From assembly GCA_002298155.1 (NCBI GenBank), contig DBME01000078.1, forward strand, positions 572 through 6,374: a stretch of 5,803 nucleotides of DNA, read 5' to 3'. This document shows positions 1 through 5,803 of this stretch, one piece after another (the first letter of the stretch is position 1; every line of letters begins with the position of its first letter). The notes under the pieces were generated by a model. That model was not told the DNA's origin, searched no databases, and worked only from the letters and a program-made list of their open reading frames with translations. Source of the stretch: Holophagaceae bacterium UBA706 (GTDB lineage Bacteria; Acidobacteriota; Holophagae; Holophagales; Holophagaceae). The position numbers were made by a program, and so were the translations under genes.

Positions 1-1315
1 ATCGGAAGGCGGTGTCGCCGGCGGCGCCCTGGAGGATCACCGCGAACTCCTCCCCGCCCAGCCGGCCCGCGAGGTCCGCGGGGCGCACCTGGGCCCGGAG
101 CACCTGGGCCAGCAGCACCAGCACCTTGTCCCCCGCCCCGTGGCCGTGGGTGTCGTTGCAGGCCTTGAAGTGGTCGGCGTCCAGCATGATGAGGGTCAGG
201 GGCATGTTCGCGCGCAGGGCGGAAGCCACCAGGACCCGGGCCGAGGCCGTGAAGGCCCGGCGGTTGAACAGGCCCGTGAGGGGATCGATGCTGGCGGCGG
301 CTTGGGAATCCTCGTAGAGGTGGGCGTTGTGCAAGGCCACGGCGGCGCGTTCGCCCAGGGCCCGCATCAGGTCGGGCTCGGCGCGCCGGGGATCCGCCTG
401 GACCGCCAGAAGGCCCTCCAGGACGCCCGCGCAACGTAGCGGCTGCACGAAGACCCGCAGGGCCGCGTCTTCCGGCAGGCAGCCTTCCGCCAGCAGGTCC
501 CCGGGCGCCATCTGGATCAGGGCTTCGGAGCCCGCGGCGGCCAGGGCCCGCTCCCAGGCGTCCGGCAGGAGGGCCCCGTCGGTGAAACCGTCAGCGAAGG
601 ATGGTGCGAGGCCCTCGGAGCGGCTCGTCCACACGGCCACGCCGCCCACGCCCTCCATGTCCCGGATCGCCCCCCCGAGGATCCGCGCCACGTCCGCGCC
701 GGCCAGGGTGGCTGAAAGGGCCTGGGCCAGGTCGGCCTGGGCCGCCAGGAAGGCGATCCTGCGCAGCTCCTGCCGGTGCAGGCGCCCGTTGTCCAGGGCG
801 ATGGCCATCTGGCGGGCGAAGGTCTCCAGCACGACCCGCTCGATGGGCGGGAAGACGTGGGGCTCCCGGAAGGTCACCATGATCACGCCGTACGAGCGTT
901 CCCGGTGGTGGATGGGCAGCGCCGCGTAGGCGCCCATGAGGTCGCGGGTGCCGGGGTTGGCGCGCGCGTCCACCTTGGCGTCTTCCACGAAGCTGGCGTG
1001 GGAGGTGCGGAAGGCCGTGTAGGTGGTGCCTTCCCGGCGGAACCCCATCGCCTTGACCTCGTCGCCGATGCCGTGGTCCGCGGCGTAGACCAGGTTCCCG
1101 GCCTCGTCGGCCAGGAGGATGCTCACCATGGGGAAGCCCAGGGCCTGCCAGAGGGCGTCCACCACCCGGCGCGAGATCTCCTGCGTGTCCTCCAGGGTGA
1201 TGACGTCCGTGGCCACCAGCAGGAGGCGCACGGTCCAGTCCAGCAACCCCCCCGGACCGGCCGGGTTCCCGTCGGCGGGCAAGGGGCGAGGTTCCCTGGA
1301 TGCGGGTTTGTCCAT
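1..1315 (-). CDS. GAF-GAF-GGDEF diguanylate cyclase (3' end beyond window)
   Basis: Predicted cytoplasmic enzyme that makes cyclic di-GMP from two GTP, controlled by N-terminal sensory domains. The 438 visible residues hold a first GAF domain (about 37-175), a second more diverged GAF (about 190-332) and a GGDEF domain from about 343. The GGDEF domain opens with DPLTGLFNRRAF (344-355), has the metal/substrate residues D379, N387 and D396, and the signature GGEEF (420-424). RPAD (411-414) sits at the spacing of the RxxD product-inhibition site of PleD, so feedback inhibition is likely. No signal peptide or membrane segment is visible. The ATG at 1315 is the only near start, since an in-frame TGA lies four codons upstream (1327-1325). 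The gene follows the HTH-TPR regulator after 57 bp in the same direction. Only the end of the GGDEF domain appears to be missing. The GAF ligand is unknown. Confidence 0.95.
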   Translation of the reverse strand, partial: MDKPASREPRPLPADGNPAGPGGLLDWTVRLLLVATDVITLEDTQEISRRVVDALWQALGFPMVSILLADEAGNLVYAADHGIGDEVKAMGFRREGTTYTAFRTSHASFVEDAKVDARANPGTRDLMGAYAALPIHHRERSYGVIMVTFREPHVFPPIERVVLETFARQMAIALDNGRLHRQELRRIAFLAAQADLAQALSATLAGADVARILGGAIRDMEGVGGVAVWTSRSEGLAPSFADGFTDGALLPDAWERALAAAGSEALIQMAPGDLLAEGCLPEDAALRVFVQPLRCAGVLEGLLAVQADPRRAEPDLMRALGERAAVALHNAHLYEDSQAAASIDPLTGLFNRRAFTASARVLVASALRANMPLTLIMLDADHFKACNDTHGHGAGDKVLVLLAQVLRAQVRPADLAGRLGGEEFAVILQGAAGDTAFR

Positions 1316-1317
1316 CT

Positions 1318-1329
1318 CTCCAGTTCACC
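1318..1329 (-). promoter_or_regulatory. Ribosome binding site of the diguanylate cyclase
   Basis: Two Shine-Dalgarno-like stretches precede the ATG at 1315. GGTGA (1329-1325) has a normal 9-nt spacing, and GGAG (1321-1318) is only 2 nt from the start. The first is the more likely functional site. Since an in-frame stop overlaps this stretch, it supports 1315 as the true start. Confidence 0.5.
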
Positions 1330-1332
1330 AGA

Positions 1333-1358
1333 GGGAGGGGATCGGCTCCACCCTTTTT
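1333..1358 (+). terminator. Terminator-like hairpin plus T-tract, antisense to both flanking genes
   Basis: On the plus strand GGGAGGGG (1333-1340) can pair with CTCCACCC (1346-1353), leaving one A-A mismatch and one G-U pair, around the loop ATCGG. Five T residues follow directly (1354-1358). This is the form of an intrinsic terminator for plus-strand transcripts. Both neighbouring genes run on the minus strand, where the T-tract would lie upstream and the hairpin is weaker (T-T and A-C mismatches). It may therefore block antisense transcription into the regulator gene, or be chance. Visual folding only. Confidence 0.35.
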
Positions 1359-1372
1359 GTTGCGATCCTCAA

Positions 1373-3148
1373 TCAGGAAACCGGCAGCCCCACCTTGCGC
1401 ATGAGGTTCAGGAACCGCGGATCGTCCCGCATGCCGTCAGCCATGGGATCCTTGCCCAGGTAGACCAGGTACTCGCAGCGTTCCTCCAGGGCCTTGTCCA
1501 TGTATACGAAAGCCTGGTCGGTCTCCCCCAGCCCGGCATGGATCGCGGCGAAGTAGAGGCTCGGCACGTACAGCTCCCGGCCCCCGTAGACGGGGGGATG
1601 GCGCAGGGCGTCCAGCATGGCCAGGGCGTGAGCCCGGTCGCCCATGCGGCCGTATGCGCTGCCCAGGAGCATGGCCAGGCCCGGGGCCTTGCCGGAGCGC
1701 TCCCAGGACTCCGCGAAGATCTTGACGGCGCCGGGGAGGTCGCCCTTCTGGGCCAGGGCCCGGCCCAGGTTCACCTGGGCCAGCATGAAGGCCGGGTCGA
1801 TCTCCAGGGCCGCCTTGGCCGAGGCCAGGGCCTCGTCGTAGCGCCGGGCGAAGTAGTAGCACTCGGACAGGGCGCACTTCACGGTGGGCGAGAGGGGATC
1901 GAGGCGTTCGGCCCGCCTCAGCTCGTCCAGGGCGTCCTCGGTGCGCCCCTGGATGCTGTGGCACAGGGCATACCACTGGTGGGCGGTGGGGTAGTTGGGG
2001 TTCAGCTGGATGGCGCGCTGGAACTCCTCCTCCGCCCCGGGCACGTCCCAGTCGTAGATGAGGCGGATGTAGGCCAGGGAGGCATGGGCCTCCGCCAGGC
2101 GGGGATCCAGGTCCAGGGCCTTCAGGGCCGCGGCCCGGGCCTTGGGCAGGGCGTCGTTGGGGGCCATGACGCCCATCTCGGCCGAGCCCAGCAGGGCGTA
2201 GCAGTCGGCGATTCCCGCGTGGATGGGGGCGTACCGGGCCTCCATCTGGGCGGCGGTGCCGAAGCACGCCAGGGCCTTGAGGAGGTCGGCGGGGGTGCGC
2301 TTGTTCCAGAAGAAGCGGCCCTTGAGGTAGGCATCCAGGGCGGGGCCGCTGATGGGCGGGCGCGGGGCCCGCACGGCGTTGTGGTCCAGGCGCTGGGTGA
2401 TGCTGGCCGCGATGTTCTCGGCCACCTCGGCCTGGAGGGAGAGCACGTCGCCCAGGGGGCGGTCGTAGCTGTCGTCCCACACGTGGGCCTCGTCCCGGCC
2501 CCGCACCAGGTGCACGGCGATGCGGACCCGGTCCCCGGAGCGCCGGACGGTGCCTTCCAGGACGTAGTCCACCCCCAGCTCGGCGGCGATCTGGCTGGCG
2601 CGCTTGGGGGACTTCTTGTAGGAAAGGGAGGAGCCCATGGCCAGGATGCGGGACCCCGCCCCCTGCTGCCGGCTCAACTCGGTAATCAGTTCCTCGGTGA
2701 TGCCGTCGCTGAAGAATTCCTGGGCCGGGTCCCCGCCCAGGTCGGCGAAGGGGAGCACCGCCAGGGAGATGGATTCACTGCGATGCCGGGTGTAGGCCCT
2801 CAGGCCCAGGGCTGCGGCCAGGAGGAGGATGGCCCCCAGGGCGGCCAGAACCCATATTTTTCGGCCATGCCGCCCAATGTCGTCCTTTGCCGCCCCCTCC
2901 CCGGAGGGTTCCGGGGGGTCGGGTTCGGGCTCGGCGGCGGGGTCCTCCGCGGGCAGGCTCCGCACCCGGAGCCAGGCGTCCAGGTCGGACTTCGAGGCGA
3001 AAACACTGCCCATCTTGTCGTGGAAGTGGCGCTGGACGGGGAGGCCTTCGGACTTCTCCCACCGCTGCACGGTGCGCACGTCCCGGCGGAGATAGCCTGC
3101 GATCTCCTTCCAGGACTCAAGACGCTCTTCCGGGGCATCGGCGGACAT
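1373..3148 (-). CDS. Membrane-anchored HTH-TPR transcriptional regulator (CadC-like architecture)
   Basis: Predicted one-component membrane regulator of 591 residues. Domains in order: an excisionase/MerR-like helix-turn-helix (about 9-60) with SWKEIAGYLRRDV followed by RTVQRWEKSEGLP; an acidic, proline-rich linker (66-90); one membrane segment (about 98-116) preceded by basic residues R93, R96 and K97; a TolB-N/FlgO-like domain (about 127-255) with SLAVLPFADL, FSDGITEELI and YVLEGTVRRSGDRVRI; then tetratricopeptide repeats from about 270 to the end. Positive-inside charge puts the HTH in the cytoplasm and the TPRs outside the membrane, as in CadC/ToxR. The start at 3148 is chosen because GGAG lies 7 nt upstream and the conserved region begins there. 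Longer reading from 3175 or 3298 adds sequence with no visible domain. This family is abundant in Acidobacteriota, and its signals are mostly unknown. Adjacent genes: activase (divergent) and cyclase (downstream). Confidence 0.9.
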   Translation of the reverse strand: MSADAPEERLESWKEIAGYLRRDVRTVQRWEKSEGLPVQRHFHDKMGSVFASKSDLDAWLRVRSLPAEDPAAEPEPDPPEPSGEGAAKDDIGRHGRKIWVLAALGAILLLAAALGLRAYTRHRSESISLAVLPFADLGGDPAQEFFSDGITEELITELSRQQGAGSRILAMGSSLSYKKSPKRASQIAAELGVDYVLEGTVRRSGDRVRIAVHLVRGRDEAHVWDDSYDRPLGDVLSLQAEVAENIAASITQRLDHNAVRAPRPPISGPALDAYLKGRFFWNKRTPADLLKALACFGTAAQMEARYAPIHAGIADCYALLGSAEMGVMAPNDALPKARAAALKALDLDPRLAEAHASLAYIRLIYDWDVPGAEEEFQRAIQLNPNYPTAHQWYALCHSIQGRTEDALDELRRAERLDPLSPTVKCALSECYYFARRYDEALASAKAALEIDPAFMLAQVNLGRALAQKGDLPGAVKIFAESWERSGKAPGLAMLLGSAYGRMGDRAHALAMLDALRHPPVYGGRELYVPSLYFAAIHAGLGETDQAFVYMDKALEERCEYLVYLGKDPMADGMRDDPRFLNLMRKVGLPVS

Positions 3149-3155
3149 AGGCGAG

Positions 3156-3159
3156 CTCC
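3156..3159 (-). promoter_or_regulatory. Ribosome binding site fixing the regulator start
   Basis: GGAG at 3159-3156 lies 7 nt before the ATG at 3148. The alternative in-frame ATG at 3175 is preceded by ATATAACCCA, which has no Shine-Dalgarno match. This site therefore decides for the 591-residue product. Confidence 0.6.
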
Positions 3160-3188
3160 GTGTTGAAAAGTTCATTGGGTTATATGAA

Positions 3189-3197
3189 ATTCTAGCA
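3189..3197 (-). promoter_or_regulatory. Candidate extended -10 promoter element of the regulator gene
   Basis: On the minus strand TGC followed by TAGAAT (3197-3189) matches an extended -10 element (TGn plus TAnnnT). It lies in the only AT-rich island of the window (about 3161-3200). It would place the transcript start near 3182 and give a leader of roughly 34 nt before the ATG at 3148. No convincing -35 hexamer is seen at 16-18 bp, which is tolerable for an extended -10 site. The plus-strand promoter for the activase could not be identified. Confidence 0.35.
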
Positions 3198-3229
3198 CAG
3201 ATGGGGGCCGAACCGCCCGGAACGGCCAA

Positions 3230-3254
3230 GTGCGACACGGGCCCGCTGTCGCAC
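3230..3254. repeat. Perfect 8-bp inverted repeat, candidate operator between divergent genes
   Basis: GTGCGACA (3230-3237) and TGTCGCAC (3247-3254) are exact reverse complements separated by 9 bp. The spacer contains the self-complementary CGGGCCCG, offset from the centre. The repeat lies in the 197-bp region between the divergent regulator and activase starts. Its centre (3242) is about 60 bp upstream of the transcript start implied by the candidate -10 at 3194-3189 and about 104 bp before the activase ATG. No T-tract follows on either strand, so it is not an intrinsic terminator. It may be a dimer-binding operator or, if within the activase leader, an RNA hairpin. Confidence 0.5.
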
Positions 3255-3293
3255 CCTTTCGCTGGCAAGCCCCGGGAGGGCGCCCATCCTGGA

Positions 3294-3318
3294 CCCATAC
3301 CCCCAACCCGGATATGGG
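3294..3318. repeat. Second short inverted repeat upstream of the activase gene
   Basis: CCCATA (3294-3299) and TATGGG (3313-3318) are 6-bp reverse complements separated by 13 nt, ending 27 nt before the activase ATG. It could fold in the leader of the activase transcript or form part of a regulator site. Arms this short with this gap are expected by chance fairly often, so support is weak. Confidence 0.2.
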
Positions 3319-3336
3319 AACGCCATGGCGAACCCC

Positions 3337-3342
3337 GGAGGA
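3337..3342 (+). promoter_or_regulatory. Ribosome binding site of the activase gene
   Basis: A strong Shine-Dalgarno GGAGGA (3337-3342) stands just before the ATG at 3346. Another in-frame ATG at 3325 would add seven residues (MANPGGF), but it has only a weak GGGA upstream, and its use would put the strong site inside the coding region. The start at 3346 is preferred. Confidence 0.65.
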
Positions 3343-3345
3343 TTC

Positions 3346-5803
3346 ATGACCCGACACATCGGAATCGACATAGGCGCGGAAACCCTCAAGGTCGCGGAGC
3401 TCACCGGCACGCCCGGCGCCTGGACCCTGGGGAGGACCGTGCGGATCGAGCATCACAAGGACCCCGGCCAGGCCCTCCTGGCCGTGCTGGAAGCCTGGGA
3501 CTGGGACACGGTGGATTCCGCGGCGGCCACGGGCCGCCTGGGACGCCAGGTGGCCCTGCCCCGCGTCCCCTCCCGCCAGGCGCTGGCCACGGGCTTCCGC
3601 CTCCTGCGGGGCGACGTCCCGGCCACCCTGGTCTCCATCGGCAGCCGGGGCTTCTCGGTGCTGGAACTGCGGCCCGGGGGCACGGAGGTGTTCCGGGAGA
3701 ACGGACGCTGCGCCCAGGGCACCGGCAACTTCCTCCAGCAGCTGGTGGGCCGGTTCGGCCTCACCGTGGACGAGGCCGCGGACCTGGCGGCGGGGGTGGA
3801 GCAGCCCGCGCACCTTTCCGGGCGCTGCCCCGTCATCCTCAAGACCGACATGACCCACCTGGCCAACAAGGGCGAGGCCCGGGACCGCATCCTCGCGGGC
3901 CTCCTGGACGCCATCGCCGAGAACGTCCAGGGCCTGGTGCGGCCCCACATCTGCCCCCCCGCCCTGGCCCTGGCCGGGGGCGTGGCGCGTTCGGCGCGCA
4001 TCCGCGCCCACTTCCAGACCTTCGCGGCCCGCCACGAGCTGGCGTTCCTGGATTCCTCCGCGGAAGACGCCCTCTTCTATGAAGCCTGGGGCGCCGCGGT
4101 TCTGGGGGCCGAGTACGGCCTGGGCCGGCCCTGCCTGGACGCGCTCCTGGAGGCCCCGGGCGAGACCCAGGTGGAGCTCCTGCCCGCCCTGTCCCAGGCC
4201 CTGGGCCGGGTGCGCCGCATGCCCCCGCCGCCCCCGCCCGCCTGGGACGGCCCCCGGAACGTCATCCTCGGCTTCGACATCGGCTCCACGGGCAGCAAGG
4301 CCGTGGCCCTGGACGTGGAGACCCTCGCGCCCCTGTGGGACGGCTACCTGGGCACCGACGGCGCCCCGGTGAAGGCCGCCCAGGACCTCATGAAGGCCTT
4401 CCTGGACAGCCCCGCCGGCGCGCACCGCGTGCGGGGCTGCGGCGTCACCGGCTCGGGCCGGGAGATCGTGGGCTCCCTGCTCACCATCTGCTACGGCGCC
4501 GGCTCCGTATGGGTGATGAACGAGATCGCCGCCCACGCCACCGGGGCCCTGGCCCAGGACCCGCGGGTGGACACCATCTTCGAGATCGGCGGCCAGGACG
4601 CCAAGTACATCCGCCTGGAGGGGGGCCGCGTCGTGGATGCAGCCATGAACGAAGCCTGCTCCGCGGGCACCGGCTCCTTCATCGAGGAGCAGGGCCGGCG
4701 CTTCGCGGGCATCCGGGACGTGCGCCAGCTGGGCGAGGCCGCCCTGGCCTCCGGCGCCTGCGCCTCCCTGGGCCAGCACTGCAGCATCTTCATGGCCGAG
4801 GTCATGGACGAGGCGGTGGCCGCGGGGGTCGAGCAGGACCGCATCATCGCCGGCATCTACAACTCCGTGATCGCCAACTACCTGAACCGGGTCAAGGGCA
4901 GCCGGTCCTGCGGCAGGGTCGTGTTCTGCCAGGGCATGCCCTTCGCGTCCGACGCCCTGGCGGCGGCGGTGGCGAGCCAGACCGGCTCCGAAGTGATCGT
5001 CCCGCCCAACCCCGGCCTCATGGGGGCCCTGGGCATCGCGCTCCTGGCCCAGCGCCAGCTCCCCGCCGAGGGCCTGCCCGTCCTGGACGGCGCCCAGTTC
5101 CTGGAGGCGCGGGTGGTGGAGAAGGACCAGTTCCAGTGCGGTTCCACCAAGGGCTGCGGCGGCAAGGGCAACGCCTGCCGCATCGACCGCCTCACCACCC
5201 AGGTGGCCGGCGAACGCCGGGTCTTCTCCTGGGGCGGCGCCTGCTCCCTGTGGGACAAGGGCGCGCGCCGGCGCAAGCTGCCCGACCTGGCCCCGGACCC
5301 CTTCCGTGAACGCCGGGAGCTCACCGCGAGCCTCATGGCCGCCCTCGAGCCCCGCCCCGGGGCGCCGGTGGTGGCCCTCACGGACGAGTTCCAGATGCAG
5401 GGGCTCCTGCCGTTCTTCGCGACCTTCCTGCACGCGCTGGGGCTGGAACCCCGCCTGGGCGCGGCGCCGGGCCGGGCCGCCCTCAAGCGCGGCATCGAGG
5501 AGGCCGCGGTGCCCTTCTGCGCCCCCATGCAGCAGTACCACGGGCTGGTGGCCGCCATGGCCGAGACCGCGCCCGACTACCTCTTCCTGCCCATGATCCG
5601 CGAGATGCCCCACGTGAACGGCGAGGCCCACGCCACCATCTGCCCCATCACCCAGGGCGCGCCGGACGTGCTGCGCCTGAACCTGGGCGGCGGGCCCCGC
5701 ATCCTCAGCCCGGTGGTGGACATCGGCGCCGGCTTCTTCGACGCGCCGTCCTTCCTGCGCGCCTGCCGGGAGCTGGCCCGGGACCTGGGCCGGGCCGGCG
5801 CGG
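3346..5803 (+). CDS. Tandem BadF/BadG/BcrA/BcrD-type activase with DUF2229 region (3' end beyond window)
   Basis: Relative of the ATP-dependent activases that pass low-potential electrons to 2-hydroxyacyl-CoA dehydratases and benzoyl-CoA reductases. Substrate and partner here are unknown. The 819 visible residues show two ASKHA-type ATPase domains. Domain 1 (about 5-260) has GIDIGAETLK (6-15), RCAQGTG with C122, GRCPVILKTD with C161, and AGGV (210-213). Domain 2 (about 305-565) has GFDIGSTGSK (309-318), EIGGQDAK (413-420), NEACSAGTG with C438, and GQHCSIF with C479. A hexaproline linker (293-298) joins them. A cysteine-rich segment follows (C598, C604, C611, C633), then a DUF2229-like region from about 674 with PFCAPMQQYHG (C725) and ICPITQGAPDVL (C766). 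Full-length relatives usually run to about 1,400 residues, so several hundred are missing. Domain 1 lacks the GGQD/GGED motif (SIGSRGFS at 97-104). Expected to be cytoplasmic; no signal peptide seen. Confidence 0.9.
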   Translation, partial: MTRHIGIDIGAETLKVAELTGTPGAWTLGRTVRIEHHKDPGQALLAVLEAWDWDTVDSAAATGRLGRQVALPRVPSRQALATGFRLLRGDVPATLVSIGSRGFSVLELRPGGTEVFRENGRCAQGTGNFLQQLVGRFGLTVDEAADLAAGVEQPAHLSGRCPVILKTDMTHLANKGEARDRILAGLLDAIAENVQGLVRPHICPPALALAGGVARSARIRAHFQTFAARHELAFLDSSAEDALFYEAWGAAVLGAEYGLGRPCLDALLEAPGETQVELLPALSQALGRVRRMPPPPPPAWDGPRNVILGFDIGSTGSKAVALDVETLAPLWDGYLGTDGAPVKAAQDLMKAFLDSPAGAHRVRGCGVTGSGREIVGSLLTICYGAGSVWVMNEIAAHATGALAQDPRVDTIFEIGGQDAKYIRLEGGRVVDAAMNEACSAGTGSFIEEQGRRFAGIRDVRQLGEAALASGACASLGQHCSIFMAEVMDEAVAAGVEQDRIIAGIYNSVIANYLNRVKGSRSCGRVVFCQGMPFASDALAAAVASQTGSEVIVPPNPGLMGALGIALLAQRQLPAEGLPVLDGAQFLEARVVEKDQFQCGSTKGCGGKGNACRIDRLTTQVAGERRVFSWGGACSLWDKGARRRKLPDLAPDPFRERRELTASLMAALEPRPGAPVVALTDEFQMQGLLPFFATFLHALGLEPRLGAAPGRAALKRGIEEAAVPFCAPMQQYHGLVAAMAETAPDYLFLPMIREMPHVNGEAHATICPITQGAPDVLRLNLGGGPRILSPVVDIGAGFFDAPSFLRACRELARDLGRAGA

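Noticed and set aside
591..1328. Minus-strand frame of 245 codons beginning at GTG 1328, overlapping the cyclase
   Set aside because: It is a shifted frame of the cyclase gene with Pro/Gly/Arg-rich sequence. The frame from ATG 1315 gives clear GAF and GGDEF domains over the same DNA.
776..3166. Long plus-strand open frame (796 codons) opposite the cyclase and regulator genes
   Set aside because: It is rich in Gly, Val, His and Gln with no recognisable domain, and it runs antisense to two genes with clear domains. Long antisense frames are expected when third codon positions are almost all G/C.
3171..3188. TTCAT/ATGAA inverted repeat with 8-bp gap in the AT-rich island
   Set aside because: Arms of only 5 bp in an AT-rich stretch are likely to arise by chance, and extension on either side fails.
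3224..3278. Possible sigma-54 promoters around TTGGCC (minus) and CTGGCAAG (plus)
   Set aside because: The GG and GC dinucleotides do not fall 10 bp apart on either strand at these places.
3149..3298. N-terminal extension of the regulator by 50 residues
   Set aside because: The extension covers the candidate promoter and inverted repeat, lacks family-like sequence, and has no ribosome binding site better than the GGAG before ATG 3148.
3201..4082. Plus-strand frame of 293 codons over the activase start
   Set aside because: It is out of frame with the activase, low-complexity Pro/Gly/Arg-rich, with no ribosome binding site or domain.
4335..5309. Plus-strand frame of 324 codons inside the activase
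   Set aside because: It is a shifted shadow of the activase frame, almost all Arg, Gly and Pro.
3172..5631. Long minus-strand open frame (819 codons) opposite the activase
   Set aside because: It shows repetitive Gly/Ala/His/Gln composition and no domains, and it covers the intergenic region too. The opposite strand has many exact activase motifs.

Overview
This is a GC-rich window from a bacterial chromosome, with strong G/C preference at third codon positions. It holds three genes: two on the minus strand and one diverging on the plus strand. The most telling taxonomic clue is the central gene. Its architecture (helix-turn-helix, single membrane segment, TolB-N/FlgO-like domain, TPRs) is greatly expanded in Acidobacteriota. 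With a gene of anaerobic radical acyl-CoA dehydratase chemistry beside it, I infer an acidobacterium of the Holophagae (Holophaga/Geothrix/Mesoterricola type). That placement rests on family knowledge, not on a search.

Layout: (1) 1-1315, minus strand, 3' end cut by the window: a GAF-GAF-GGDEF diguanylate cyclase with intact catalytic and inhibitory-site motifs. (2) 1316-1372: a 57-bp gap with a hairpin plus T-tract that reads as a terminator on the opposite (plus) strand. (3) 1373-3148, minus strand, complete: a membrane-anchored HTH-TPR transcriptional regulator of 591 residues. (4) 3149-3345: a 197-bp divergent intergenic region with an AT-rich promoter island, a perfect 8-bp inverted repeat and a second, weaker inverted repeat. 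(5) 3346-5803, plus strand, 3' end cut by the window: a tandem-domain BadF/BadG/BcrA/BcrD-type activase running into a DUF2229 region (819 residues visible).

How they may work together: regulator and cyclase run in the same direction and may share a transcript, which would link a membrane sensor to c-di-GMP output. The regulator starts divergently from the activase gene, so the intergenic inverted repeat is a natural candidate operator for one or both directions. This is inference from layout only. I see no mobile element, CRISPR array, tRNA or rRNA. The parts most worth a second look are the degenerate first ATPase domain of the activase, which still keeps its cluster cysteines, and the intergenic operator candidate.
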